Notes: generated by a model not told the origin, from the sequence alone. DNA of 59,865 nucleotides from Nocardioides sp. (GCA_030698375.1 JAUYLL010000004.1:1-59865), one strand, 5' to 3'. Counted from the first letter of the stretch, positions 1-11,912 are shown. Program-made: numbers and translations.

Positions 1-1
1 G

Positions 2-343
2 TCCGCCTGGGGCGGCCGCCTCGGCGCGGAGGGCACGGGCCTGTCGGTGGAGCTGACCGGCGACCCGACCGTCGTGGTCACCCCCGGGCCCTACGAGCAG
101 CTGCTGGAGGACTTGCTGTCCGCGCTCGCCGCAGCCGAGCCCGAGGCGGTGCGGCTGGTCCTCAAGGGAGCCGCCGAGCACGTCCAGCTCACGGTGTCCA
201 TCGACCCGGGAGCGGGGGCTCCGACCACGACCAGTGACATCCCCCTGGAGCGCGTGGCCGCGGTGACCGACGCCCTGGGCGGGCGCACCACCGGTTCCTG
301 GACCGCCAAGAACGGTCTGGTCGTCACCGTCCCACGCCGCTGA
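2..343 (+). CDS. C-terminal fragment of a probable sensor histidine kinase (cut by window edge)
   Basis: An open frame runs in from the left edge and stops at 343, so only the last 113 residues are visible. The segment around ELTGDPTVVVTPGPYEQLLE, followed by DLLSALAAAEPEAV and then VRLVLKGAAEHVQLTVSID, resembles the N-box region of a histidine-kinase ATPase domain. The tail with an ALGG motif and a terminal VTVPRR resembles the last strand of that fold. The usual G1/G2 glycine boxes are not obvious, so it may be a degenerate ATPase. A GTG at 47 could start a short protein, but coding-like sequence continues upstream of it. It converges on the flavoprotein gene. The kinase assignment is an inference. 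Confidence 0.5.
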   Translation, partial: SAWGGRLGAEGTGLSVELTGDPTVVVTPGPYEQLLEDLLSALAAAEPEAVRLVLKGAAEHVQLTVSIDPGAGAPTTTSDIPLERVAAVTDALGGRTTGSWTAKNGLVVTVPRR

Positions 344-362
344 CGGCGGCGAGGGGCCGGGC

Positions 363-1571
363 TCAGACCTTCCCGCGCAGGATGCGTCGGTAGTACACCT
401 GCACCAGCCCGTAGCGGTCGAAGGCCCAGGTGAGCCGGCGCGGCCGGGTGAGGTCGGGGAACGGCGCCGACGGCGAGGGCTGCCCCGCACGGTCGACCTC
501 GACGAGCAGGAGCCGACGCCGGTCCACGGTGATCGGCATGACGGTGTAGCCGTCGTAGCGGCGCAGGTCGTCGTCCGTGCCCGCGCCTGCTCCGCCGGCT
601 GTCGCGACAATGTTGTCGGCCAGTACGTCGACCTGCTTGCGCAGCGCCCCGCCGGAGGGGCGGATGCCGAGGTCCGCGACGTCGCCGAGCGACCAGATCG
701 CCGGGTGCCTGCGGTGCCGCAGCGTCTCGGGGTCGACGTCGACGAGACCGGCCGAGGACGCCGTGGCGAGCCCGGCCTCGGCGATCCACGCCGGGGCCCG
801 GTAGTGCGGGACCACGTGGGCGAAGGCGACGTCCTCGAGGGTGCGCGGCCCGGCCGGGGACACCACGGACACGGAGCGGGCGGCGTGGTCCACGGCCTCG
901 ACCTGGGCCTCGCGCAGCACCTGCACGCCGTACGCCGCCAGGGCCCACTCGACCTGCTCGTCACCGGCGGGCACCCCGAGCGCCGACGCGGCGGGCAGCA
1001 CCAGGTGGACGGTGAGGTCGCCGAGGACACCGGTGCGCTGCCAGTGCTCGCAGGCCATCAGCAGCGGCTTGAGCGCGGTCGCGCCGCAGGGCGCGGGCTC
1101 GGGCGGCATGGTGAAGACCACCGAGCCGCTGCGCAGCGCGGTCAGCGCCGGCCACACCCGCGGGGCGGAGTCGGCGACGAAGGTGGAGGCGGCCCAGCCG
1201 TCGGCGTACGCATCGACCAGGCCCGGGGTGGCGTCCCAGTCCTCCAGGAGGCCGGGGCAGAGCACGAGGGTGCGGTAGCCGAGGGTCCGTCCGCCGCGGG
1301 TGCGCACGACGGAGGCGTCGGGGTCGACGGCGACGACGCGGTCCTCGACCCAGGTGCAGCCGTCCGGGATGACGTCGCGCTGGGGACGCTCGAGGTCGGC
1401 CATCGTGGCCTGCCCGGCGCCGACGTAGCTCAGCAGCGGGCGGTAGTGGTGGGTGGTGCGTGCGTCGACGACCGCGACGTCGTCGACGCCCAAGCGCTGC
1501 AGCCGGGCGGCCAGGGAGATGCCTGCGTTGCCGCCCCCGACGACCACGACGTCGTGCTGCTGGGCGGTCAT
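363..1571 (-). CDS. FAD-dependent oxidoreductase of the sulfide:quinone reductase / NDH-2 group
   Basis: 402 aa. The N-terminus carries the FAD-binding Rossmann motif VVVVGGGNAG and then an HYRPL segment typical of SQR-like flavoproteins. Cysteines occur in VLCPGL and in EPAPCGA, near where SQR family members have redox cysteines. A second glycine-rich region (SLGDVADLG) fits the distal FAD contact. The family transfers electrons from sulfide or NAD(P)H to quinones at the membrane; the substrate here cannot be read from sequence. I chose the ATG at 1571 because it overlaps the stop of the upstream flavin oxidase gene as TGATG; a GTG at 1574 would add one residue. The two genes are almost certainly cotranscribed. 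Confidence 0.82.
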   Translation of the reverse strand: MTAQQHDVVVVGGGNAGISLAARLQRLGVDDVAVVDARTTHHYRPLLSYVGAGQATMADLERPQRDVIPDGCTWVEDRVVAVDPDASVVRTRGGRTLGYRTLVLCPGLLEDWDATPGLVDAYADGWAASTFVADSAPRVWPALTALRSGSVVFTMPPEPAPCGATALKPLLMACEHWQRTGVLGDLTVHLVLPAASALGVPAGDEQVEWALAAYGVQVLREAQVEAVDHAARSVSVVSPAGPRTLEDVAFAHVVPHYRAPAWIAEAGLATASSAGLVDVDPETLRHRRHPAIWSLGDVADLGIRPSGGALRKQVDVLADNIVATAGGAGAGTDDDLRRYDGYTVMPITVDRRRLLLVEVDRAGQPSPSAPFPDLTRPRRLTWAFDRYGLVQVYYRRILRGKV

Positions 1572-2728
1572 CACCGCACCAGCGCCCGCTCACGCAGCTC
1601 GGCGAGGTCGCGGTAGCCGTTGAGCCCCATGGTCAGGTCGGCCTCGGCCAGCAGGCAGCGCAGCAGGTGGGTGACGCCCTCGGTGCCGCCGGTGGCCGCG
1701 GCGTACCCGTAGGGCCGGCCGATGCCTACCGCAGTGGCGCCCAGTGCGAGCGCCTTGACGATGTCGGCGCCGCTGCGCACGCCGGAGTCGAAGAGCACCG
1801 GCAGGTCACCGGCGGCCTCGACGACCCCGGGCAGGAAGTCCAGGGCCGGGGCGCTCGCGGCCTGCCGGCCGCCGTGGTTGGAGCAGTAGATGGCGTCCAC
1901 GCCGGCGTCGGCGGCCTTGCGCACGTCGTCGGCGGCGCAGATGCCCTTGAGGACGATCGGCATGTCGGTGAGCCCGCGCAGCCAGGCCAGGTCGTCCCAG
2001 GTCAGCATCGGGTTGCCGAACATCAGCGCCCAGTGCTGCACCACCGTGGCGATGTCGGAGGTGTCTCCACCGGGCAGCCGGCTGGCGAATACGGGGTCGG
2101 AGATGTAGTTGGCCAGGCACGCGCCGCGCAGCTGCGGGAAGGTGCCGTGCTGGAGGTCGCGGGGCCGGTAGCCCAGGGTCCAGGTGTCGAGGGTGACCAC
2201 GAGCGCGCGGTACCCGGCGGCCTCCGCGCGCCGCACCAGGCTCTCGGCGACCTCGTGGTCGTTGGGGGTGTAGAGCTGGAAGAAGCCGGGGGTCTCCCCC
2301 ATCGCCTTCGCCACGTCCTCGAGCGGGTCCTGCATCAGCGTCGACCCCACCAGCGGTACGCCGGTCTCCGCGGCCGCGCGGGCCGCCGCGAGGTCGCCGT
2401 GCTCGTCGGGGGTCATCACGCCGAGCACGCCGATCGGCGCCATGAAGACCGGGCTGGGCAGCTGGAGGCCGAAGAGCTCCACCGACAGGTCGCGCTCGGC
2501 GGCCCCGGAGAGCATCCGCGGCACGAGTCCGTAGCGGCTGAAGGCGTCGACGTTGGCGCGCTGGGTCTGCCCGTCCCCGGCGCCGCCGGCGACGTAGTCC
2601 CACAGCCGGTGCTCCATCACCCGCTCGGCCTGCGCCTCGAGCGCGGCGAAGGTGAACGGCATCGTCGGCATCTCGCCGGCGAGGCCTGCGAAGTAGGTCC
2701 CGAGCTGGTAGTCGGCGAAGTTGGCCAT
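1571..2728 (-). CDS. FMN-dependent alpha-hydroxy-acid oxidising protein, lactate 2-monooxygenase-like
   Basis: 385 aa, the full length of the LldD/lactate 2-monooxygenase TIM-barrel family. The N-terminus has WDYVAGGAGDGQT, and the phosphate and substrate end has VLKGI, the catalytic SNHGGRQ motif with its histidine, and a late GIGRPYGYA segment that binds FMN. The family oxidises L-lactate or similar 2-hydroxy acids with FMN. The insertion pattern and N-terminus look closer to lactate 2-monooxygenase (lactate to acetate plus CO2) than to lactate dehydrogenase, but the substrate is inferred. It is the first gene of a two-gene minus-strand operon and is coupled by TGATG to the SQR-like flavoprotein, a possible electron partner. 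The ribosome-binding site before the ATG is weak. Confidence 0.85.
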   Translation of the reverse strand: MANFADYQLGTYFAGLAGEMPTMPFTFAALEAQAERVMEHRLWDYVAGGAGDGQTQRANVDAFSRYGLVPRMLSGAAERDLSVELFGLQLPSPVFMAPIGVLGVMTPDEHGDLAAARAAAETGVPLVGSTLMQDPLEDVAKAMGETPGFFQLYTPNDHEVAESLVRRAEAAGYRALVVTLDTWTLGYRPRDLQHGTFPQLRGACLANYISDPVFASRLPGGDTSDIATVVQHWALMFGNPMLTWDDLAWLRGLTDMPIVLKGICAADDVRKAADAGVDAIYCSNHGGRQAASAPALDFLPGVVEAAGDLPVLFDSGVRSGADIVKALALGATAVGIGRPYGYAAATGGTEGVTHLLRCLLAEADLTMGLNGYRDLAELRERALVR

Positions 2729-2768
2729 GCCCGCAGGCTAGCCGCGCCGGGCGAGCGACCCGGGAGGC

Positions 2769-5015
2769 TCAGCCGTCGCGCTTGGCGAGCTGCTCGGTGA
2801 GGAGGGCGACGAGCGCCTCGAGCTGCACGTCGGCGGCGGAGAGGACCTCCTCGTCGGAGCCGTCGAGCGCGCGGGCGGCGAGGCCGGCCTTGGCGTCGAC
2901 GAGGCCGGCGATCTTGGTGTCGATCGTCTGCGCGGCGATGATCCGCCAGGCGGTGACCGGCATCTCCTGGCCGATGCGGTGCACCCGGTCGATGGCCTGG
3001 GTCTGCTCGGCGTACGTCCACGACAGCTCGGCGAGCACGACGTTGCTGGCGACCTGGAGGTTCACGCCGACGCCGGCGGCGGACAACGAGCAGACCGCGA
3101 CGGCGACGTCGTGGTCGTTGACGAAGGCGTCGATGTTGCGCTGGCGGACCGCGGAGGTCTGCTCGCCGCGGATCGAGGAGTAGCGGATGCCGCGGGAGTC
3201 CAGCACCTCGGAGGCAGTGTCCATGACGTCGATGTGCTTGGCGAAGAAGACGACCTTGCCGGCGTTGCGGGCCAGCTGGGCGGCGTAGTCCGCGGCGAGC
3301 GCGGCCTTGGCCTGGCCGATGCGGCGCACCAGCGCGAAGACGTTCTCGCCCTTGGTGGTGCCGGCGGTCTCCGACAGCTCGCCGCCGGCCACGCGGCGCA
3401 CGAGCTCCTCGTCGATGCCCTCGATCCTCGTGCCCGAGCGCTCGGCCCGCGCGGCGACCGCGGAGTCGTAGCGCTTGAGCAGCCGCTTGGCGAGCTCGCG
3501 CTCGGCGCCCTGGATGGAGCGGGCGGCGGCGCTCTCGAGCTCGACGGGGAGGTCGGCGATCCGCCGCGCAGGGATGTCCTTGGCGACGTCGACCTTGCGT
3601 CGCCGGACGATGCCGAGGTCGATGACGGCCTGGCGGGCGGACCGGGAGAACTCCCGGTCCAGCGGGGTCAGGCCGGTCTCCTCGAGCGCGGCGAGGAGCT
3701 GGGGGCGCGGGTGCTTCGCGTCGATCCAGCCGAGGAACTGCCAGATGGCGCGGAAGTCGTCGATGTCGTTGATCAGCGGGGTGCCGGTCAGCGCCATCAT
3801 CAGCGGGCGGCCCACGCGCTTGCGGACGTGGTCGGCGATCTCGATGACGTGCTGGGAGCGCTGGGACTGCTTGTTCTTGATGAAGTGCGCCTCGTCGAGC
3901 ACCATCCCGCGGAATCCGTGGGTGCTCATCCAGCCGATGTGGCGGTCGAGGACCTCGTAGTTGACGACGATGATGTCGGCGAAGCCGTCGATGTCCTCGC
4001 CGCTGCCGTGGACGACCGAGACGCTGCGGCTGGGCGTCCAGCGCGCGGCCTCGCGGGCCCAGTTGGTCTTGACGACGCTCGGGACGACGCACAGCAGCGG
4101 GTACGCGTCGGCGGCCTTCGCGGCCAGCAGTGCCTGGGCGGTCTTGCCGAGGCCGGGCTCGTCGGCGAGCAGGAAGGTGCGGTGGCCGCGGGCAGCGGCG
4201 GCGACGACACCGGCCTGGTGGGCCATCAGCGAGAGCCCCGCGGGCATCCGCAGGCCGGGGTCCGGCGCGGGCAGGTCCATGCAGGACACGGCGCCGGGGG
4301 CGGCGTTCTCGAAGGAGGTGAGCAGCGGCGTGAGCAGCTCCCAGCCGGTCAGCCGACGGTCGCGGGGAAGTCGCGGCTCGGCGGCCTCCGGGGTAGGGGC
4401 CAGGAAGGGGTTGGCGAGCTGGGCGGAGACCACCGAGCGCGGCACGACCTGGCGCTCCTGGCGTACGGCGGCGGCACCGTCGCGCGGGCGCTCCACCTCG
4501 GGGTCGGGCTCCATCCCGGCCGCGACCTGCATCTCGCGCTTGAGGGCACGGGCGGAGTCGGTCATCTCCGCGTCGGGGTCGAGCAGGTCGAACAGCGAGG
4601 GCTCGGCGCCGGCGACCTGGGCGAGGATCTTGGCCACGCCGTCGAGCCGCTTGAGCTCGGCCTCGCGGCGGCCCTCGGTGATCGAGGCGTCGGCCTTGAC
4701 GCGGTTGCGCTCCTCGCGGACGAGCCCGGCGACGACCTGGAAGGTCGTGCGCAGGATGTCGCCGCGCTGGGCGCGGACCTCGATCTCGCGCGCCGCCTTG
4801 GCGAGGACGGGCAGGATGCCCTCCTCGTCCCGGTGACGTCGCTGGCCCCGTCCGGCGGTCGCGGTCTGGCGCGACCGGCCCTGGCGTTGTGCCAAACCCT
4901 GTTCCTTCTTCCCGTTCGCCGCCCCCGGTGTGCTCACGCGGCCCGCCTGGCCGGTCACGCGCACTGCTGCCGGCCCCCGCCGGGTCTTCGTGGCCCGGTC
5001 GGCGCCGAAAGCCAT
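2769..5015 (-). CDS. SNF2-family DEAD/DEAH-box helicase / ATP-dependent DNA translocase
   Basis: 748 aa. The first 60 residues are basic and low in complexity, followed by a mostly helical region. The SNF2 ATPase core then starts near residue 260: Walker A DEPGLGKTAQ near residue 283, the DEAH box VLDEAHF near residue 370, ALTGTP (motif III) near 410, and the C-terminal helicase lobe with IDRVHRIGQ (motif VI) near 680. The family uses ATP to move along duplex DNA and remodel protein-DNA complexes. The same open frame continues far upstream across the divergent UvrA-like gene, but that part is antisense shadow. I start at the ATG at 5015, after which the protein becomes family-like. It is divergent from the UvrA-like gene, hinting at a shared DNA-repair context. 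Confidence 0.85.
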   Translation of the reverse strand: MAFGADRATKTRRGPAAVRVTGQAGRVSTPGAANGKKEQGLAQRQGRSRQTATAGRGQRRHRDEEGILPVLAKAAREIEVRAQRGDILRTTFQVVAGLVREERNRVKADASITEGRREAELKRLDGVAKILAQVAGAEPSLFDLLDPDAEMTDSARALKREMQVAAGMEPDPEVERPRDGAAAVRQERQVVPRSVVSAQLANPFLAPTPEAAEPRLPRDRRLTGWELLTPLLTSFENAAPGAVSCMDLPAPDPGLRMPAGLSLMAHQAGVVAAAARGHRTFLLADEPGLGKTAQALLAAKAADAYPLLCVVPSVVKTNWAREAARWTPSRSVSVVHGSGEDIDGFADIIVVNYEVLDRHIGWMSTHGFRGMVLDEAHFIKNKQSQRSQHVIEIADHVRKRVGRPLMMALTGTPLINDIDDFRAIWQFLGWIDAKHPRPQLLAALEETGLTPLDREFSRSARQAVIDLGIVRRRKVDVAKDIPARRIADLPVELESAAARSIQGAERELAKRLLKRYDSAVAARAERSGTRIEGIDEELVRRVAGGELSETAGTTKGENVFALVRRIGQAKAALAADYAAQLARNAGKVVFFAKHIDVMDTASEVLDSRGIRYSSIRGEQTSAVRQRNIDAFVNDHDVAVAVCSLSAAGVGVNLQVASNVVLAELSWTYAEQTQAIDRVHRIGQEMPVTAWRIIAAQTIDTKIAGLVDAKAGLAARALDGSDEEVLSAADVQLEALVALLTEQLAKRDG

Positions 5016-5162
5016 CAGGCGGGGAGGACGACCCTCGACCACGCTCCCGACGACTCGGTGCTGCCCCCACGGTACCCGCACACCCGCCTCTGACGGCAAC
5101 ACGGGGCCTGGCGCGAGCACTGCGCAGACCCTGGCCTCGTGGTGCGCGAGTACCTTGGCCCG

Positions 5163-7598
<2,436 letters not shown>

Positions 7599-7632
7599 GG
7601 GTTCCCCTCCTCCTTCCGTCTAGCCTCGGACC

Positions 7633-8460
7633 ATGACCACCCCGGATGTCCTGCTGGTCGGTGCCGGCTCCCTCGGCGAGGACGTCGGCCTGCGCCTGGC
7701 CGCGCGCGGCCACGGGGTCGTGGCGCTCCGGCGGCGTGGCGGGCTGGTCCCGCCTCCGCTGCAGGGGGTGTCGGTCGACCTCACCCGCGAGGTCCCGGCG
7801 CTCCCGCCGATGGACCTCGACCTCCTCGTCGTCGCGCTCACCGCACGCCCGCGCAGCGAGGAGGCCTACCGGTCGACGTACCTCGACGGGATGGCGCGCG
7901 CGCTCGACGCGCTGGACCGCACCGGTCAGCTGCCGCGGCGGGCGGTCCTGGTGTCCTCGACCGCGGTCTTCGGTGACGTGGCCTCGACCGTCCTGGCCGA
8001 CGAGTCCACCCCGGTGCAGCCCGCCGATGGTCCCGGGCGGATGTTGCTCGCCGCCGAGGAGCTGTTCGCCGACCGGGTGCCCGGTGGGACTGTGCTGCGC
8101 CTCTCGGGGCTGTACGGCGCCGGGAGCGCGCGGCTCATCGACATGGTGCGTGAGGGCCGGGTCGACGACCCGCACCGGTGGACCAACCGGATGCGCCGCG
8201 ACGACGCCGCCGCGGCGGTGGTCCACCTGCTCACCCGCCCCGAGGCGCCCGAGGCGCTCTACGTCGGCACCGACGACGAGCCCGCCCAGCTCGGGGACGT
8301 CGCGGCGTACCTCGCGGAGAAGCTGGGGGCGCCCGTCCCTCCCCCGGCCGACCCTGAACGCGGGCACGGCAAGCGGCTCTCCAACGCCCGGCTGCGCGCG
8401 AGCGGGTGGGTACCGGAGTTCCCGAGCTACCGCGAGGGCTACGCGACAACTAGGCCGTGA
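7633..8460 (+). CDS. NAD-dependent epimerase/dehydratase family protein (atypical SDR)
   Basis: 275 aa. It begins with a Rossmann motif, VLLVGAGSLGEDVGLRLAARG, characteristic of the YeeZ/YbjT-like atypical extended SDR proteins. VLVSSTAVFGD resembles the active-site strand, although the classical YxxxK pair is not evident, and LRLSGLYG is the downstream family motif. These proteins bind NAD(P) and may act on a nucleotide-sugar or other small substrate, which cannot be assigned here. The gene lies 34 bp after the UvrA-like gene on the same strand and may be read through with it. Confidence 0.75.
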   Translation: MTTPDVLLVGAGSLGEDVGLRLAARGHGVVALRRRGGLVPPPLQGVSVDLTREVPALPPMDLDLLVVALTARPRSEEAYRSTYLDGMARALDALDRTGQLPRRAVLVSSTAVFGDVASTVLADESTPVQPADGPGRMLLAAEELFADRVPGGTVLRLSGLYGAGSARLIDMVREGRVDDPHRWTNRMRRDDAAAAVVHLLTRPEAPEALYVGTDDEPAQLGDVAAYLAEKLGAPVPPPADPERGHGKRLSNARLRASGWVPEFPSYREGYATTRP

Positions 8461-8557
8461 TTCGCTGACTCCGCACGTCGGCTCGCCACTGACCCCTGAG
8501 GATCCTCTTCACACCCCGCGCCCTCGCCGCATCGCACACGCCAGGATGATGAGCGCC

Positions 8558-9367
8558 ATGGCAGACCCCCTCGACACCGCGTCCGCACCCACCGTCCTGG
8601 TCACCGGAGCCGCCGCCGGGATCGGCCGGGCGATCGCGGTGCGGTTCGCCCGTGCCGGCTACCGCGTCGGCGCGTACGACGTCGACGCCGACGGGCTGGC
8701 CACGCTCGCGGCCGAGCTGGGCGACTCCGTCGTCACCGGGGTGCTGGACGTCCGCGACGCCACGGCGTGGCAGGAGTGCCTGCAGGAGCTCACCGCTCCC
8801 TCCGGCGGGACGCTCGACGTCCTGGTCAACAACGCCGGCATCCTCCGCTCCGGTCGGTTCGCCGAGATCCCGCTCGAGGCCCAGCGCGCGATCATCGACG
8901 TCAACGTCACCGGTGTGCTCAACGGCTGCCACGCGGCGTACCCGTTCCTCAAGGCCGCGCGCACCGCGGGCCGGGCCGCGCACGTGGTGAACCTGGCCTC
9001 GGCGTCGGCGATCTACGGCCAGCCCGACCTGGCGACGTACTCGGCCTCGAAGTTCGCCGTCCGCGGCCTGACCGAGGCGCTCGACCTCGAGTGGGCGGAC
9101 GACGGCATCGCGGTCACCGCGCTCTGGCCGCTCTTCGTCGACACCGGCATGGTGACCGGGATGGACACCGGCGCCACCCGCTCTCTCGGCGTGCGGCTCA
9201 CCGCCGACGACGTCGCCGAGGCCGCGCTCAAGACGGTCCAGCCGCGCCGCGGCCCCCGCGCGGTCCACCGGGCCGTGGGCCGGCAGGCCAGGATGTTCCT
9301 GACCTCCTCGCAGGTCACCCCCGGGGCGCTGCTGCGGGTGCTCAACCGGAGGATCAGCGCCCGCTGA
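8558..9367 (+). CDS. Short-chain dehydrogenase/reductase
   Basis: 269 aa classical SDR. It shows the cofactor motif TGAAAGIG, the NNAG motif (VLVNNAGIL), catalytic Ser in NLASASAIYG, and the YSASK pair that supplies Tyr and Lys. The short basic C-terminal extension is common in actinobacterial SDRs of unknown substrate. Of three in-frame ATGs (8546, 8549, 8558) I take 8558, because an AGGA lies about 11 nt upstream and little precedes the Rossmann strand. If 8546 is used, four residues are added. The reaction is NAD(P)-dependent oxidation or reduction of an alcohol/carbonyl; the substrate is unknown. Confidence 0.85.
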   Translation: MADPLDTASAPTVLVTGAAAGIGRAIAVRFARAGYRVGAYDVDADGLATLAAELGDSVVTGVLDVRDATAWQECLQELTAPSGGTLDVLVNNAGILRSGRFAEIPLEAQRAIIDVNVTGVLNGCHAAYPFLKAARTAGRAAHVVNLASASAIYGQPDLATYSASKFAVRGLTEALDLEWADDGIAVTALWPLFVDTGMVTGMDTGATRSLGVRLTADDVAEAALKTVQPRRGPRAVHRAVGRQARMFLTSSQVTPGALLRVLNRRISAR

Positions 9368-9473
9368 GCCGAGGAGCCCGATCGACCCCCATCCCGTCGT
9401 TGCAGTGACTGGGAGGATTGCCCCACCAGGCGCTCGGCGTCCCTAGTGTGCTCGCAGAGCGAAGGAGCCGTGC

Positions 9474-10199
9474 GTGGTGGAGATGCTGGTCCTGGCGTTC
9501 GCCGCCGTCGTGCTGGCGGCCGCCGGTCAGGCGATCACCGGCTTCGGCTTCGTGCTCGTGGCGGTGCCGCTGCTCACCCTCCTGACCGGGGAGCCGCGCA
9601 CCAGCGTCGTCGCCTGCACGACGCTCGGCCTGGTGATGACCAGCTTCGGTTGGTACGAGGACCGGGCAGCGGTGGAGTGGCGGCCGATCACCGGGATCAG
9701 CATCGGGGCCGCGGTCGGGATCCCGCTCGGGCTGGTGGTCTTCGCGTCCCTGCCAGTCGACGCGCTGGGGCTGGTCATCGGCGTCACGGTGCTGTTCTTC
9801 ACCGCGCTGCTGGCCCTGCGGGTCCGCGTCCCGGGCGGGCGCCCGACGCAGGTGGCGGCCGGCACCGTGAGCGGGGCGATGCTGGCCACGACCGGCATGA
9901 ACGGGCCGCCGCTGGTGCTCGCGCTCCACACGACCGGCCTCGCCCCGGCCGCGTTCCGCGCCACCTTGCAGGCCATGTTCACCCTGCAGGCGGTCGTGGT
10001 GGTGACCGCGTTCGCGGCGCTGGGTCAGTTCACCGCCACCAGCGCCGCGCTCATCGCCGTCGGCGTACCGGCACTGTGGCTCGGCTGGCGCCTGGGCGAC
10101 CTGGTCTTCGACCGGCTCCCGCCCGAGCGGGCACGCAAGCTGGTGCTCGGGACGCTCGCGATCAGCGGCACGCTGGCCGTGATCAGCGCACTGACCTGA
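9474..10199 (+). CDS. TauE/SafE (TSUP) family membrane transporter
   Basis: 241 aa and strongly hydrophobic, with about seven to eight predicted membrane segments in the two-half arrangement of the TSUP family. GQAITGFGFVLVAVPLL at the N-terminus and MLATTGMNGPPLVLAL at the start of the second half are the family's repeated glycine/proline-rich re-entrant segments. Family members export sulfite, sulfoacetate or other organosulfur anions across the cytoplasmic membrane; the substrate here is not known. The GTG at 9474 is preceded by a strong GAAGGAG site with 6-nt spacing. It converges on the RNase J gene, with a hairpin between the stops. Confidence 0.85.
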   Translation: MVEMLVLAFAAVVLAAAGQAITGFGFVLVAVPLLTLLTGEPRTSVVACTTLGLVMTSFGWYEDRAAVEWRPITGISIGAAVGIPLGLVVFASLPVDALGLVIGVTVLFFTALLALRVRVPGGRPTQVAAGTVSGAMLATTGMNGPPLVLALHTTGLAPAAFRATLQAMFTLQAVVVVTAFAALGQFTATSAALIAVGVPALWLGWRLGDLVFDRLPPERARKLVLGTLAISGTLAVISALT

Positions 10200-10225
10200 G
10201 CGCCCGCCCCCCGGTCACGCTCAGG
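10195..10225. terminator. Putative bidirectional terminator hairpin between convergent genes
   Basis: CCTGAGCG (10195-10202) and CGCTCAGG (10218-10225) are perfect 8-bp inverted arms around a 15-nt C-rich loop. The hairpin sits exactly between the convergent TauE/SafE and RNase J genes and includes both stop codons. There is no U-run, as is usual in high-GC actinobacteria. Confidence 0.5.
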
Positions 10226-11912
10226 CGTCGATGACGATCGGGATGATCAGCGGCGCACGCCGGAACGTCTTCTGCGCCCAGCGGCCGACGTCGCGGGCGA
10301 TCATCCGCTCGAGCTGGTGCGGGTCGCCGATGCCCTCGGCGGCGGCGCGGGCCAGCGTCTTCTTCACGACGTCGTGCGCGGGCACGAACGCCTTCGGCTC
10401 GTGCTCGAAGCCGCGGACCAGGAAGTCTGGCTCGTCGGCGAGCTCGCCGGAGTCGGCGTCAACGATGGCGAGGACGGTGACGACGCCCTCCTCGGCGAGG
10501 GTGCGGCGGTCCTTGAGCGTGGCCTCGGTGACCCCGCCGACGACGTTGCCGTCGACGTAGATGTTGCCGGCGGCGACCTTGCCGGTGATCTTGGCCTTGC
10601 CCTTGACCAGGTCGACGACCACGCCGTCCTCGGCGAGGACGACCCGGTCGGGGTCGATGCCGACGCTGATGGCGAGGTCGGCGTTGGCGCGCAGGTGGCG
10701 GTACTCCCCGTGGACCGGCATCACGTTGGCCGGCTTCATCAGGTTGTAGCAGTAGACGAGCTCGCCGGCGCTGGCGTGGCCGGAGACGTGCACCTTGGCG
10801 TTGCCCTTGTGGACGACGTTGGCGCCCCAGCGGGTGAGGCCGTTGATGACTGTGGAGATGGCGTTCTCGTTGCCGGGGATGACCGAGCTGGCCATGAGGA
10901 TGGTGTCGCCCTCACCGACGCGGATCTTGTGCTCACGGCTGGCCATCCGCGAGAGCGCCGCGAGCGGCTCGCCCTGGGAGCCGGTGCAGATCAGCGTGGC
11001 CTTGTTGGCCGGGAGCTTCTCCAGCTGGTCCAGCGGGACGACGACCCCCTGCGGGATGGTCAGGTAGCCGAGGTCCTGGGCGACCCCCATGTTGCGGACC
11101 ATGGACCGGCCGACGAAGGAGACCTTGCGGCCGTGGGCGTGGCTCTGGTCGAGGACCTGCTGGATGCGGTGCACGTGGCTGGCGAAGCTGGAGACGATCA
11201 CCCGGCGCGGCGCCGTACGGAAGACGTGCTCGATGGCCGGGGTGAGCTCGCGCTCGGCGGTGGTGAAGCCGGGGACCTCGGCGTTGGTGGAGTCGCTGAG
11301 CATCAGGTCGATGCCCTCGTCGGCGAGGCGGGCGAAGCCGCGCAGGTCGGTGATCCGCTTGTCGAGGGGGAACTGGTCCATCTTGAAGTCACCGGTGTGC
11401 AGCACGGTGCCGGCCTGGGTGCGGATGCCGATCGCCAGGCCGTCGGGGATGGAGTGGTTGACGGCGAAGAACTCCAGGTCGAAGGGACCGTAGGTGTCCT
11501 TGAGCCGCTCGCCCTCCTTGACCTGGTGGAGCTTGGGGACGATCCGGTGCTCCTTGAGCTTCTCCTTGATCAGCGCCAGCGTCAGCCGGGAGCCGATGAC
11601 GGGGATGTCGGCGCGCTCGCGCAGCAGGTAGGGGACGCCGCCGATGTGGTCCTCGTGGCCGTGGGTGAGCACGATGCCGACGATCTTGTCGAGGCGGTCC
11701 CGGATCCAGCTGAAGTCGGGGAGGATCACGTCGACGCCGGGCTGGTGCTCCTCGGGGAAGAGCACCCCGCAGTCGACGATCAGCAACTTGCCGGCGTGCT
11801 CGAAGACCGTCATGTTGCGGCCGATCTCGCCGAGGCCGCCGAGGGCGACGATGCGCAGGCCTCCGCGCGGGAGGGAGGGGGGCTTCTGAAGCTCGGGGTG
11901 GGGGTGGCTCAC
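10221..11912 (-). CDS. rnj: Ribonuclease J
   Basis: 563 aa, normal length for RNase J. The metallo-beta-lactamase/beta-CASP core is clear: GGLGEIGRNM near the N-terminus, the metal-binding THGHEDHIGG near residue 85, HTGDFKMDQ, SDSTNAE, and the beta-CASP region with SFASHVHRIQQ and CTGSQGEP. HVSGHASAGEL near residue 370 carries the last catalytic histidine. RNase J processes and degrades RNA in the cytoplasm as endo- and 5'-3' exonuclease, and takes part in rRNA maturation and mRNA turnover. The GTG at 11912 has no strong ribosome-binding site; the sequence becomes family-like about 15 residues later. Confidence 0.96.
   Translation of the reverse strand: MSHPHPELQKPPSLPRGGLRIVALGGLGEIGRNMTVFEHAGKLLIVDCGVLFPEEHQPGVDVILPDFSWIRDRLDKIVGIVLTHGHEDHIGGVPYLLRERADIPVIGSRLTLALIKEKLKEHRIVPKLHQVKEGERLKDTYGPFDLEFFAVNHSIPDGLAIGIRTQAGTVLHTGDFKMDQFPLDKRITDLRGFARLADEGIDLMLSDSTNAEVPGFTTAERELTPAIEHVFRTAPRRVIVSSFASHVHRIQQVLDQSHAHGRKVSFVGRSMVRNMGVAQDLGYLTIPQGVVVPLDQLEKLPANKATLICTGSQGEPLAALSRMASREHKIRVGEGDTILMASSVIPGNENAISTVINGLTRWGANVVHKGNAKVHVSGHASAGELVYCYNLMKPANVMPVHGEYRHLRANADLAISVGIDPDRVVLAEDGVVVDLVKGKAKITGKVAAGNIYVDGNVVGGVTEATLKDRRTLAEEGVVTVLAIVDADSGELADEPDFLVRGFEHEPKAFVPAHDVVKKTLARAAAEGIGDPHQLERMIARDVGRWAQKTFRRAPLIIPIVIDA

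Noticed and set aside
2979-5093. 704-residue plus-strand frame
   Set aside because: Antisense of the SNF2 helicase; rich in Gly/Val/Asp with no motifs, a third-position GC shadow.
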